DNA from: an uncultured Eubacteriales bacterium
GTDB taxonomy: Bacteria; Bacillota; Clostridia; Oscillospirales; Oscillospiraceae
Direction of reading: 5' to 3'
Assembly: GCA_900546615.1 (NCBI GenBank)
Contig: URDJ01000001.1
Span: forward strand, 1 to 64,000
DNA: 64,000 nucleotides
A model generated the notes under the pieces. It worked only from the letters and a program-made list of their open reading frames with translations, did not search any database and was not told where the DNA came from. Positions 33,442 to 41,665 of this stretch are shown here, piece after piece. Made by a program: the position numbers and the translations under genes. Position 1 is the first letter of the stretch. Each line of letters starts with the position of its first letter.

Positions 33442-34887
33442 GTGCTGCCTGTTGAATTGGAGGCTCTTGTCAGGGACGTTGTTTCGCAAAAGTGCGAAAG
33501 GCAGAATGTGGAGTTGAAGCGCGCTGGTCAGGGCACGCCGGAAAGGTTATATGACACACTGTCCAGCTTCTCCAACCAAAGCGGCGGGGGCGTAATCATA
33601 TTCGGCGTAGATGAAAAGGACGGCTTCAGCATAACCGGAGTCTACGACGCGCAGGATCTACAGGCGAAGGTGACTGCCCAGGCACTACAAATGGAGCCCG
33701 TAGTGCGGCCCGTATTCACTGTGGCGACCATAGACGGTCGAACTGTTGTGAGCGCGGAAATCTCTGAGTGCGATATATACGACAAGCCCTGCTATTATAA
33801 GGGTGCCGGTAAAATGCGCGGTTCGTATATCCGTGTCGGAGAGGCCGATATGCCGATGACCGAATACGAGATATACAGCTATGAGGCCTTTAAGCGTAAG
33901 ATACAGGACGAACTCCGTCTAGTCGAGCGCGCGGACATGGATTCGTTTGATAAAGACGCGCTCACGGAGTATTTTTTCAAGCTGCGCAAAATGAAACCCA
34001 ACCTCGCCAAACAGCCTGACGAGAAAATACTTCAATTGCAGGGCATAACTGATAAGGGCGTGCCGACTGTTGCCGGCATAATGATGCTGGGCGAATATCC
34101 GCAGGCCTTTTTCCCGCAGCTGAGCGTAACCGCTATGGTAGTGGCGGGGACAGAGATAGGCGAAATAGGAGCCGGCGGCGAGCGCTTCATAGATAACCAG
34201 CGCATTGAGGGTACCCTGACGCAAATGTTAGAGGAGGCCATGGCGTTTGTCAGAAGGAACACCAGAAACGCCACAATCATTGATGAAAACGGCAAGCGCG
34301 CAGACCGAACAGAGTATCCCATGGTGGCTGTCCGCGAAATCATCCTCAACGCCCTGATACACCGGGATTACAGCATTCACACCGATCGCTCCCCCATACG
34401 TGTTGTGCTGTACTCCAACCGCATGGAGGTAGAGAATCCGGGCGGGCTGTATGGGCGCATTACCGTAGATGAGTTGGGAAAGATGTCCGCTGACACCCGC
34501 AACCCGTTTATAGCCGGTGGGCTTGAGGTTCTGCTTGGAACTGAAAACCGGTTTTCCGGCATACCGACTATCATCCACGAGATGAAGAAAGCCGGGCTGC
34601 CTCCGGCCGTATTTGAGAGCAAGCGCGGCGTATTCAAGGTGACGCTGTACAATTACCGCTCTGAGGCCAGGGACAAGGCGGCCCTGAACGAAACCATGCG
34701 TGAGATTATAGCCTACTGTGCCGAACCGCGTAGCAGAAACGAGATTGCCGAGCACGTTGGAATAGAGACTCCGTCCTATGTCGTGCAGAGATACCTCCGT
34801 CCGCTTTTGGACATGGGCTTGCTCGAAATGACGATGCCCGATAAGCCCAAAAGCAAGAACCAGAAGTACGTTGCAGTAGAGCAGTGA
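33442..34887 (+). CDS. AlbA_2 / HATPase_c_4 domain DNA-binding ATP-binding protein
   Basis: About 480 residues. The N-terminus has the AlbA_2 (Schlafen-like) domain (ERQNVELKRAGQGTPERLYDTLSSFSNQSGGGVIIFGVDE), followed by the RecG-like C-terminal ATP-binding part (VREIILNALIHRDYSIHTDRSPIRVVLYSNRMEVENPGGLYG) and a winged helix near the end (RSRNEIAEHVGIETPSYVVQRYLRPLLDMGLL). I choose GTG at 33442 because AAGGAGG at 33427-33433 would be only 2 bases from the ATG at 33436 but 8 from the GTG. These proteins are common in mobile elements as regulators, and some belong to defence systems. It lies at the ICE end, next to the tRNA-Arg half. Confidence 0.85.
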   Translation: MLPVELEALVRDVVSQKCERQNVELKRAGQGTPERLYDTLSSFSNQSGGGVIIFGVDEKDGFSITGVYDAQDLQAKVTAQALQMEPVVRPVFTVATIDGRTVVSAEISECDIYDKPCYYKGAGKMRGSYIRVGEADMPMTEYEIYSYEAFKRKIQDELRLVERADMDSFDKDALTEYFFKLRKMKPNLAKQPDEKILQLQGITDKGVPTVAGIMMLGEYPQAFFPQLSVTAMVVAGTEIGEIGAGGERFIDNQRIEGTLTQMLEEAMAFVRRNTRNATIIDENGKRADRTEYPMVAVREIILNALIHRDYSIHTDRSPIRVVLYSNRMEVENPGGLYGRITVDELGKMSADTRNPFIAGGLEVLLGTENRFSGIPTIIHEMKKAGLPPAVFESKRGVFKVTLYNYRSEARDKAALNETMREIIAYCAEPRSRNEIAEHVGIETPSYVVQRYLRPLLDMGLLEMTMPDKPKSKNQKYVAVEQ

Positions 34888-35122
34888 TGCTGCTAAAAAG
34901 GCTGAGGCCGCTTGATAAATTCAAGCGGCCACTTGCTGCGTCTGTGCGGTTGGACAATCACTGTGTTGCTAATATCCTGCTAATAGGACGGTTTTAAACT
35001 GTGCGAAATGGGCAGTTTTTCGCATAACAGCAGAGTAATTATTTCTGCAAAATAATTGTGATATTTGTTATTATATGCGAAATTCCGCAACTTTTGAGAC
35101 CAAATGGCATTTTCGCGGATGA
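34888..35122. other. Intergenic region at the ICE right end
   Basis: No gene seen. It contains a hairpin (GGCCGCTTGA / TCAAGCGGCC, about 34910-34934) without a T tract. The rest is AT-rich up to the tRNA half at 35123, as expected for the end of an integrated element. Confidence 0.4.
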
Positions 35123-35168
35123 CCTCCTAAGCGGAATGTAGTGAGTTCGAGTCTCGCCGGGGGTGCCA
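35123..35168 (+). other. 3' half of tRNA-Arg(CCU): candidate attachment site (attR)
   Basis: From the anticodon loop CTCCTAA through the 3' anticodon stem (GCGGAAT), variable part, T arm (GTGAG-TTCGAGT-CTCGC), the acceptor strand CGGGGGT, G and CCA the sequence is that of a tRNA-Arg with anticodon CCU. The 5' half is missing: the bases before it do not fold into D arm or acceptor. Such 3' halves are what integrases leave at one end of an ICE. A T-rich terminator follows at once, as for a tRNA. The intact copy should lie at the other end of the element; none was found in the window. Confidence 0.75.
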
Positions 35169-35174
35169 ATGACA

Positions 35175-35206
35175 AACGCTGCAAGCCTGTGCTTGCAGCG
35201 TTTTTT
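35175..35206 (+). terminator. Terminator behind the tRNA half
   Basis: An 11-bp perfect stem (AACGCTGCAAG / CTTGCAGCGTT) with a 6-base loop, running into TTTTTT. It would end the tRNA-Arg transcript in an uninterrupted genome. Confidence 0.85.
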
Positions 35207-35457
35207 GCTATGTGCGGCGCCGGAAAAGGAGGCGAAGAACAAGGCAAATGGACAACAAGCCATATTTGTAATAATAACAAGCATGAGTTCCGCAGCGCTT
35301 TTGCGGACGGCGGGGGAGAATTATCGGACAGTTGAACGCATGAGAAAAACTTGTCATTTTTCTTGGATCCACGATACACTAATGAAGTGATTGTGGGAAT
35401 GCGCTGATTTGAATATCTGCCGCCACTTGACAGACTTTGAAAAGGCAGGTACATTTT
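35207..35457. other. Region between tRNA terminator and Nif11-type gene
   Basis: No gene seen in 251 bases. A possible promoter for the downstream peptide gene is TTGTCA (35351-35356) with TACACT (35375-35380), 18 bases apart. Frames on the minus strand here read antisense through the tRNA and are artefacts. Confidence 0.4.
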
Positions 35458-35787
35458 ATGGCCGATGTAAAGGAATTTGCGAAGAAAATAGCGGAGGATC
35501 AGGCGCTGGCGGATGCGCTGGCAGAAGCGGCGAGCACGGAGGAGTTTCTTGCGAAGGCAAAAGAGGCGGGCTTTGAGCTCACAGAGGAGGATTTGGCCAA
35601 GTTTGCCGTCGTGAGCGAAGGCGAGCTGTCCGATGACGACCTGGAAGGCGCGGCAGGCGGTATTAATTTAAACACTCGCTTTAATACCTGCCCGACATGT
35701 GGAAAGAGAGTGCATCTCGCGTTTGGCTGCTCCACCTGCAAGACCGGGCTTTATGGCACAATAAGCATGATTGATGAGCTTTTTTGA
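35458..35787 (+). CDS. Nif11-type RiPP precursor peptide
   Basis: A 109-aa peptide. Residues 1-55 match the Nif11-like leader (ADVKEFAKKIAEDQALADAL, then EEFLAKAKEAGFELTEEDLAKF). An ELSDDDLEGAAGG stretch with a double-Gly cleavage site at residues 67-68 follows. The predicted 41-residue core has four Cys in two CxxC pairs (Cys78, 81, 91, 94), several Thr and Ser, and ends in hydrophobic residues. In known systems such precursors are modified by LanM, radical-SAM or YcaO enzymes and exported by ABC transporters; no modifying enzyme is seen nearby. Two ABC half-transporters lie convergently downstream. The core could also simply bind zinc. Start at 35458 is chosen because the leader begins there. 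Confidence 0.8.
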   Translation: MADVKEFAKKIAEDQALADALAEAASTEEFLAKAKEAGFELTEEDLAKFAVVSEGELSDDDLEGAAGGINLNTRFNTCPTCGKRVHLAFGCSTCKTGLYGTISMIDELF

Positions 35788-35797
35788 ATAGAACACA

Positions 35798-35830
35798 CGA
35801 CGGCTGCCAGTAAACTGCTGGCAGCCGTCG
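35798..35830. terminator. Bidirectional terminator between Nif11 gene and ABC exporter
   Basis: A perfect 13-bp stem (CGACGGCTGCCAG / CTGGCAGCCGTCG) with a 7-base loop, placed between two convergent genes. Confidence 0.8.
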
Positions 35831-35876
35831 ATATTTATGAAACACTCACTATATACGCAGCAGACGAAGGCAGGGC

Positions 35877-37739
35877 TTATTCCAGCTCGAAGGCGCCGGT
35901 ATAGAGCTGGTAGTACTGGCCCTTTTCCTCGATGAGCTGCTCGTGGCTGCCGCGCTCAATTATACGGCCCTGCTCGAGCACCATGATAGCCTTGGAGTTG
36001 CGCACCGTCGAGAGTCGGTGCGCTATGACGAAGACCGTGCGGCCCTCCATCAGCCGGTCCATGCCGTCCTGTACTATCGCCTCGGTGCGGGTGTCTATGC
36101 TGCTCGTTGCCTCGTCCAGTATCATAACCGGCGGGTCCGCCACAGCCGCGCGCGCTATCGAAATGAGCTGGCACTGGCCCTGCGACAGATTGTTGCTGTC
36201 GCCGTTTATAACCGTGTCATAGCCCTGCGGCAGCCTCGTTATGAAACTGTCCGCGCCAGAGAGCTTCGCCGCCGCAATACATTCCTCGTCCGTCGCGTCG
36301 AGCTTGCCGTAGCGGATATTCTCCATGATCGTCCCCGTGAACAGGTTCACGTCCTGCAGGACTATGCCCATCGAGCGGCGCAGGTCGGGCTTTTTTATCT
36401 TCGTGATGTTTATCCCGTCGTACCTGATCTTGCCGTCCGCGAGGTCGTAGAATCGGTTTATGAGGTTCGTAATGGTCGTCTTGCCAGCGCCTGTCGCGCC
36501 GACGAAGGCTATCTTCTGGCCCGGTTTGGCGTAGAGCGAGATGTCGTGCAGCACGGTCTTCTTGCCGTCGTAGCTGAAATCCACGTGGTCGAAGACCACG
36601 CTGCCCTGCACGGGCGCATAGGTCAGCGTGCCGTCGTGGTGCGGGTGCCTCCATGCCCAGATGCTGCCGTTCTCGTCCTCTATGAGCTCGCCGCCTTTCT
36701 CCCTTGCGCGCACAAGCGTGACATATCCCTCGTCGGCCTCCGGCTCCTCGTCCATAAGCTCGAAGATGCGGCCAGCGCCGGCGACGCCGAGCACCGCGCT
36801 GTTCATCTGCTGCGCCGTCTGCGTTATTGAGGAGGAAAACTGCCTGATGAGGCTCAGGAAGGATATGAGCGTACCGACGGTGGTCATGAACATCCCGTCG
36901 CCAAAGAGCGCCATGGCCCCGCCGACCACGGCGACAATCAGGTACTCGAGGTTGCCGAAGGCGGACATGATGGGCATCATGACGGTCGCCATGCCGTTGG
37001 CCTTGAGCGAATTTTCGTACAGCTCCTCGTTGAGCTTTCGCATCTGCTCACGGCAGGCGTCCTCGTGGTTGAAGACCTTCACGACCTTGAGGCCGCCGAA
37101 AATCTCCTCCGAGTAGCCGTTTACATAGCCGACCGAGGTCTGCTGCTTGAAGAAGTATTTGCCGCTGTACCTCACCATAAGCCTGCCCACCACCACCATG
37201 AGCACGGAGATGACCAGCACGATGAGCGCCAGAGGCAGGCTGAAGTGCAGCATGACCGCAAAGGAAAACACCAGCGTAACGATGGAGGATATCATCATGG
37301 GCAGGCTCTGCGCTATGAACTGCCTGAGCGTGTCTATGTCGTTCGTGTAGACGCTCATGATGTCGCCGTGATTGTGCGAGTCGAAGTAGCTGATGGGCAG
37401 GCGCTGCATCCTCACAAAGAGGTCGTCGCGTATCTCCTTGAGCGCCTTCTGTCCCACGATGGCGATGACCCGGTTGTAGAACAGCGTTGCCAGCGCCCCG
37501 ACAAGATAGACCGCGGCCATTACGGTCAGCATCGCGACGAGGCCCGCGAACAGGTCCTCGCCGGTCTCGAGCATCTTCAAAATGTAGTCGTCTATTATGA
37601 CCTGTATGAACAGCGTGCCGACCATGGACGCCACGGCGCTCGCCAGTATACAGATAACGACGAAGGAAAACTGAGCCTTGTGCCTGCGCGTTACGTATGC
37701 CATGAGACGCGACACCGGGCTCTTTGCCGGTTTACTCAT
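35877..37739 (-). CDS. ABC exporter half-transporter with canonical nucleotide site
   Basis: A 620-aa protein with a six-helix exporter domain in the first ~330 residues (AQFSFVVICILASAVASMVGTLFIQVI, then the coupling region YFDSHNHGDIMSVYTNDIDTLRQFI) and an ATPase domain with Walker A VGATGAGKTT, signature LSQGQ and Walker B VMILDEATSS. The glutamate after the Walker B Asp is present, so this half is likely the hydrolytically active one. Start ATG at 37739 has AAAGGAGG and overlaps the end of the partner gene. Together they resemble heterodimeric multidrug-type exporters; the substrate is unknown. It may serve the RiPP precursor across the terminator, but no C39 peptidase domain is present. 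Confidence 0.9.
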   Translation of the reverse strand: MSKPAKSPVSRLMAYVTRRHKAQFSFVVICILASAVASMVGTLFIQVIIDDYILKMLETGEDLFAGLVAMLTVMAAVYLVGALATLFYNRVIAIVGQKALKEIRDDLFVRMQRLPISYFDSHNHGDIMSVYTNDIDTLRQFIAQSLPMMISSIVTLVFSFAVMLHFSLPLALIVLVISVLMVVVGRLMVRYSGKYFFKQQTSVGYVNGYSEEIFGGLKVVKVFNHEDACREQMRKLNEELYENSLKANGMATVMMPIMSAFGNLEYLIVAVVGGAMALFGDGMFMTTVGTLISFLSLIRQFSSSITQTAQQMNSAVLGVAGAGRIFELMDEEPEADEGYVTLVRAREKGGELIEDENGSIWAWRHPHHDGTLTYAPVQGSVVFDHVDFSYDGKKTVLHDISLYAKPGQKIAFVGATGAGKTTITNLINRFYDLADGKIRYDGINITKIKKPDLRRSMGIVLQDVNLFTGTIMENIRYGKLDATDEECIAAAKLSGADSFITRLPQGYDTVINGDSNNLSQGQCQLISIARAAVADPPVMILDEATSSIDTRTEAIVQDGMDRLMEGRTVFVIAHRLSTVRNSKAIMVLEQGRIIERGSHEQLIEEKGQYYQLYTGAFELE

Positions 37740-39479
37740 CGTCGCCGCCTCCTTTCTGCTGAGAATCATAGACCTCCTGATATATTTTGTTTGACTTGAG
37801 CAGCTCCTCGTGCGTGCCCACGGCGCCTATCCGGCCGCCGTCCATGACAATGATGCGGTCGGCGTCCTGCACGGAGCTTATGCGCTGGGCTATGATTATC
37901 TTGGTCGTCTCGGGTATGTATTCCCTGAACGCCTTTCTTATGAGCGCGTCGGTCCTGGTATCGACGGCGGAGGTCGAGTCGTCGAGGATGAGCACCTTCG
38001 GCCGCTTCAGGAGCGCGCGGGCTATGCACAGGCGCTGCTTCTGGCCGCCGGAGACGTTGGTGCCGCCCTGCTCGATGTGCGAGTCGTAGCCGTCCGGGAA
38101 CCGGGAGATGAAGCCGTCGGCCTGCGCGAGGCGGCAGACCTCGGCGATCTCCTCGTCCGTCGCGTCGGGCTTGCCCCAGCGCAGGTTCTCCTTTATCGTG
38201 CCCGCAAAGAGCACGTTCTTCTGCAGCACGACGGCCACGGCGTCGCGCAGGGCTTCGATGTCGTACTCGCGCACGTCGCGGCCCGCGACTTTCACGCTGC
38301 CCACCGTGGCGTCGTAGAGCCGCGGTATGAGCTGCACCAGAGAGGACTTGCCCGAACCGGTGCCGCCGATGATGCCTATGGTCTCGCCGGACTTTATGTG
38401 CAGGTCGATATCGGAGAGGCAGAGCTTGCCCGGGTCGTCCGCGTAGCTGAAACCCACGTGCTCGAAGTCTATCCCGCCGTTTTCGATGGTCTTCACCGCG
38501 TCCTCCGGGGCCCCGATGGTCGGCTTTTCAGCGAGCACCTCCCGGATACGGCTGACGCACTCTCGGGATATCATTGTCATGACATAGATCATCGAGAGCA
38601 TCATGAGCGACATGAGTATCATCATGGCGTAGGTGATGAGGTTCTGCAGGTCGCCGGTGGTCATCGAGATGCCGCCCGAGACGCCGACAATGGCGCGGGC
38701 GGAGAACCAGGAGATGAGCACTAGGCAGAGGTAGATGGAAAACTGCATGAGAGGAAGGGGTTGAAGGCGATGGTCGTCTCGGCCTTTGTGAAGTCGCGCC
38801 GGATGTCCTCTGAGATGTCCTTGAACTTCTCCGACTCGAAGTCCTCGCGCACGAAGCCCTTGACCACGCGGATGCCGTGCAGATTCTCGCGCACAACGCC
38901 GTTGAGACGGTCATAAGTGTGGAAGACCCGCTCGAAGATGGGGTGCGTCACCCGGGCGATGATGAGCAGGCCGACGAGCAGTATCGGTATGACAATGATG
39001 TAGACGAGGCCGATCTTCCAGTTTATCATGAAGGCCATGACCAGAGCGCAGACGATGGACACGGGCGCCTTCGCGGCAACGCGGAGCATCATCATGAAGG
39101 CGTTCTGAACGTTCGCCACGTCGGTGGTCATCCTCGTGACCAGACTGTTTGTGGAAAAGCGGTCGATGTTTGTGAAGGAGAAATCCTGTATCCTGTCGAA
39201 CATCGCGTTCCTGAGATTTTTCGAGAGGCCCAAGGCCGCCTTGACGGACTCCCAGCCGCAGATCGTGCCGAAGACGAAGCAGAGAGCCGCGATAATGATG
39301 AGCCGAAGCCCGTATTCGTATATGAGCGACATCGTCGTCTCCGAGTTCGAGAGCTCGTCGATGAACCTGCCGATGGTCACGGTCAGGAAAAGCTCGCAGA
39401 TTGTCTCAAGTATCACCCATATGGGCGTCATCACAGCGCGTTTTTTGTATTCGCCGAGATATTTCATCAGATGAATCAT
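37732..39479 (-). pseudogene. ABC exporter half-transporter with degenerate nucleotide site, frameshifted
   Basis: Two frames together encode one half-transporter of about 580 residues. The membrane domain starts at 39479 (MIHLMKYLGEYKKRAVM) and the ATPase domain has Walker A IGGTGSGKSS, signature VSGGQ and Walker B VLILDDSTSAVD. The usual catalytic Glu after the Walker B Asp is Asp here, so this is the degenerate partner of a heterodimer. The frame breaks near 38750-38765. A one-base change joins AFN to PLMQFSIYLCLVLISWFSA. The partner gene starts at its stop. It is either a null allele or a sequence error; given the intact partner, an error is quite possible. Confidence 0.85.
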
Positions 39480-39600
39480 ATATGGACATCAAACTCCTTT
39501 CAAGACACAGAGACATGATAGACCCGTTTCGCTTGAAAGTGAATTCAGAATATGTTATCATCAATAAGCAAAACTTATTATTACGCAGGAGTGACGCCCT

Positions 39601-39978
39601 ATGAATACCTCGCAGCCGGCCTGTTTTCTGACGGTGGCGGAGACGACCATGGAGGAGCTGTGCGGCGAGCGGCTGATAGTGGGGGAACCGTGGAGCTGCC
39701 CGGAGCAGCTGCGGGGCGTGCAGTACGCGATGATAGAGGACAAGTCGGCGCTGGACGTGTATCTGTGTGATTCGGGCGAGGCGTCGGTGGCGCTGGCGCA
39801 GGCGGGCTTCGGGGCGGCCATAGTGCCGGGGCTGGCTCCGTCAGGCGGGCCGGAGCTGAGGTACCTGTGTATACTGGACGCGGAGCCGATGAGCTGCGGC
39901 GTGTACTACAAGAGCCTCACAGGAAGGCCCGAGCTGAGGGAGTTCATTGAGCTGTCGGGAGAGCAGTTTCAGGTTTAG
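39601..39978 (+). CDS. LysR-type regulator substrate-binding fragment
   Basis: A 125-aa protein that matches only the effector-binding second half of LysR-type regulators: ERLIVGEPWSCPEQLRGVQYAMIEDKS, then GEASVALAQAGFGAAIVPGLAP and YYKSLTGRPELREFIEL, the usual C-terminal pattern. The N-terminal helix-turn-helix and hinge are absent and no frame supplies them upstream. A GGAG site precedes ATG, so it may be translated. It may be a relic of a divergent regulator of the exporter genes. It is followed by the thiamine promoter with no terminator seen in between. Confidence 0.6.
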   Translation: MNTSQPACFLTVAETTMEELCGERLIVGEPWSCPEQLRGVQYAMIEDKSALDVYLCDSGEASVALAQAGFGAAIVPGLAPSGGPELRYLCILDAEPMSCGVYYKSLTGRPELREFIELSGEQFQV

Positions 39979-39979
39979 C

Positions 39980-40008
39980 TTGCAAAAGCGGCCTGACAGT
40001 ATTATAAT
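39980..40008 (+). promoter_or_regulatory. Promoter of the thiamine operon
   Basis: TTGCAA (39980-39985), 17-base spacer, TATAAT (40003-40008). It starts just before the TPP riboswitch. Confidence 0.7.
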
Positions 40009-40014
40009 TGAGGA

Positions 40015-40092
40015 CAACAGGGGAGCTCTGACGGGCTGAGAGGAGGCGCGAGCCTCGACCCGACCTGATTTGGATAATGCCAACGTAGGGAA
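40015..40092 (+). promoter_or_regulatory. TPP riboswitch (THI element)
   Basis: The strongly conserved THI-box pieces appear in order: GGGGAGC, a CTGAGAGG block (CTGACGGGCTGAGAGG), then GACCCGACCTGAT and TGGATAATGCCAACGTAGGGAA. Thiamin pyrophosphate binding in the transcript would repress the genes behind, thiE, thiD and cytX. No separate terminator is seen between it and thiE, so control may be at translation: the thiE ribosome site lies about 55 bases further. Confidence 0.93.
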
Positions 40093-40155
40093 ATATTGCA
40101 GCGTATGCCGCAGGCTTGCCTTATTTTGGCGGGCCTGTTTTTGCTTGGAGGCGGA

Positions 40156-40779
40156 ATGATGAAAAGAGAAGACCTGAGGCTCTACGCCGTCACGGACAGG
40201 GCCTGGACAGACGACCTCTGCCGGGACGTGGAGGCCGCGATACACGGCGGCGCGAGCTTTGTGCAGGTGCGGGAGAAGGAGCTGGATTATGAGGAGTATC
40301 TCGCCGAGGCGAAGAAGATAGTCGCCATCTGTCGCTCATACGGCGTGCCCTGTGTCATAAACGACAACGTGGATGTGGCGATAGCCTCGGGCGCGGACGG
40401 CGTGCACGTGGGGCAGGAGGATCTTGAGGCCGGGCTGGTCAGGCGCAGGCTCGGCCCCGGTAAGATAGTCGGCGTATCGGCGCACAACGCCGAGGAGGCA
40501 CGCAGGGCCGAAGCCGCCGGAGCGGATTACATAGGCTCCGGCGCGGCCTTCGCCACGAGTACGAAGGAGACGGCTCCGCCCATAGGCCCAGAGGGGCTTG
40601 CGGCCGTGACACAGGCCGTCACGATACCGGTCGTCGCCATAGGCGGCATTTCGAGGGAGAACATCGGGAAGCTGCGCGGCCTTGGGCTTGCGGGCGTTGC
40701 GGTGGTCTCGGCCATCTTCGCGCAGCCGGATATCGAGTCGGCGGCGCGCGAGCTGCTCGGTCTGGCGGAGCAGCTGTAA
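40156..40779 (+). CDS. thiE: Thiamine-phosphate synthase
   Basis: A 207-aa protein that joins hydroxymethylpyrimidine diphosphate with hydroxyethylthiazole phosphate to thiamine phosphate. Family blocks are present: LYAVTDRA, QVREKELDYEEYL, PCVINDNVDVAIASGADGVHVGQEDL, IVGVSAHNAEEA, DYIGSGAAFATSTKETAPPIGPEGL, PVVAIGGISREN. Two ATGs are adjacent at 40156 and 40159, with TGGAGG upstream; the second has the better spacing. It is the first gene under the TPP riboswitch. No thiC, thiG or thiazole genes are in the window, so salvage together with thiD and cytX is suggested. Confidence 0.95.
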   Translation: MMKREDLRLYAVTDRAWTDDLCRDVEAAIHGGASFVQVREKELDYEEYLAEAKKIVAICRSYGVPCVINDNVDVAIASGADGVHVGQEDLEAGLVRRRLGPGKIVGVSAHNAEEARRAEAAGADYIGSGAAFATSTKETAPPIGPEGLAAVTQAVTIPVVAIGGISRENIGKLRGLGLAGVAVVSAIFAQPDIESAARELLGLAEQL

Positions 40780-40855
40780 AAATGTAAAAAGCGGCGCATT
40801 GGGGGCACCACCTTGCGTCGCTATATAAAATCAATGCTTTGGAAGGAGAAGAGGT

Positions 40856-41665
40856 ATGAGAACAGCATTGACAATCGCTGGGAGCGATTCCAGCGGAGGC
40901 GCCGGTATCCAGGCGGACATCAAGACCATGACGCTAAACGGCGTATTCGCCATGAGCGCCATAACGGCCCTGACCGCCCAGAACACTACCGGCGTCACGG
41001 ACATCATGGAGGCCACGCCCGAATTTCTGGCCGAGCAGCTCGACTCCGTGTTCACGGATATCTGGCCCGACGCGGTGAAGATCGGCATGGTCTCGTCGGC
41101 GGTCCTCATCGAGCTTATCGCAAAGAAGCTCCGGGAATACGGGGCAAAACACATCGTGGTCGACCCGGTCATGGTGGCGACGAGCGGGGCAAAGCTCCTG
41201 CGGGACGACGCTATCGAGACCTTAAAGCGCGAGCTGCTGCCCCTCGCCGAGGTCGTCACGCCGAACATACCGGAGGCGGAGATACTCTCCGGCATGGAGA
41301 TTAAAGACGCATCGGGCATGGAGGCGGCGGCGAAGAAGATAAGCGCCTCCTACGGCTGCGCCGTCCTCTGCAAGGGCGGGCACCAGACCAACGACGCAAA
41401 CGACCTGCTCTGCGACCGTGCGGGCGATACGCGCTGGTTCATGGGCAGAAGGATAGATAACCCCAACACCCACGGCACGGGCTGCACGCTCTCGAGCGCC
41501 ATAGCCGCGAATCTGGCGAAGGGCTTCTGCCTCGAGGACTCGGTGGAGCGGGCGAAGGCCTATCTCTCCGGGGCGCTCGAGGCCATGCTGGACCTCGGGC
41601 ACGGTTCGGGGCCGATGGACCACGCCTTCGACATAAAGCCGGAGTACAGGATGGAGGTGCGGTGA
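40856..41665 (+). CDS. thiD: Hydroxymethylpyrimidine (phosphate) kinase
   Basis: A 269-aa ribokinase-family enzyme that phosphorylates hydroxymethylpyrimidine and its phosphate. Seen: ALTIAGSDSSGGAGIQADIKTM at the start, VVDPVMVATSGAKLL, VTPNIPEAEILSG, CKGGHQ, and NTHGTGCTLSSAIAANLAKG near the end with the catalytic Asp region GTGC. AAGGAGA precedes ATG. It sits 76 bases after thiE and ends one base into cytX, so it is part of the TPP-controlled operon. Confidence 0.96.
   Translation: MRTALTIAGSDSSGGAGIQADIKTMTLNGVFAMSAITALTAQNTTGVTDIMEATPEFLAEQLDSVFTDIWPDAVKIGMVSSAVLIELIAKKLREYGAKHIVVDPVMVATSGAKLLRDDAIETLKRELLPLAEVVTPNIPEAEILSGMEIKDASGMEAAAKKISASYGCAVLCKGGHQTNDANDLLCDRAGDTRWFMGRRIDNPNTHGTGCTLSSAIAANLAKGFCLEDSVERAKAYLSGALEAMLDLGHGSGPMDHAFDIKPEYRMEVR

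Noticed and set aside
35039..35454. Minus-strand frames with text such as GETRTHYIPLRR or RLELTTFRLGG
   Set aside because: These are antisense readings of the tRNA half, a well-known type of false gene.
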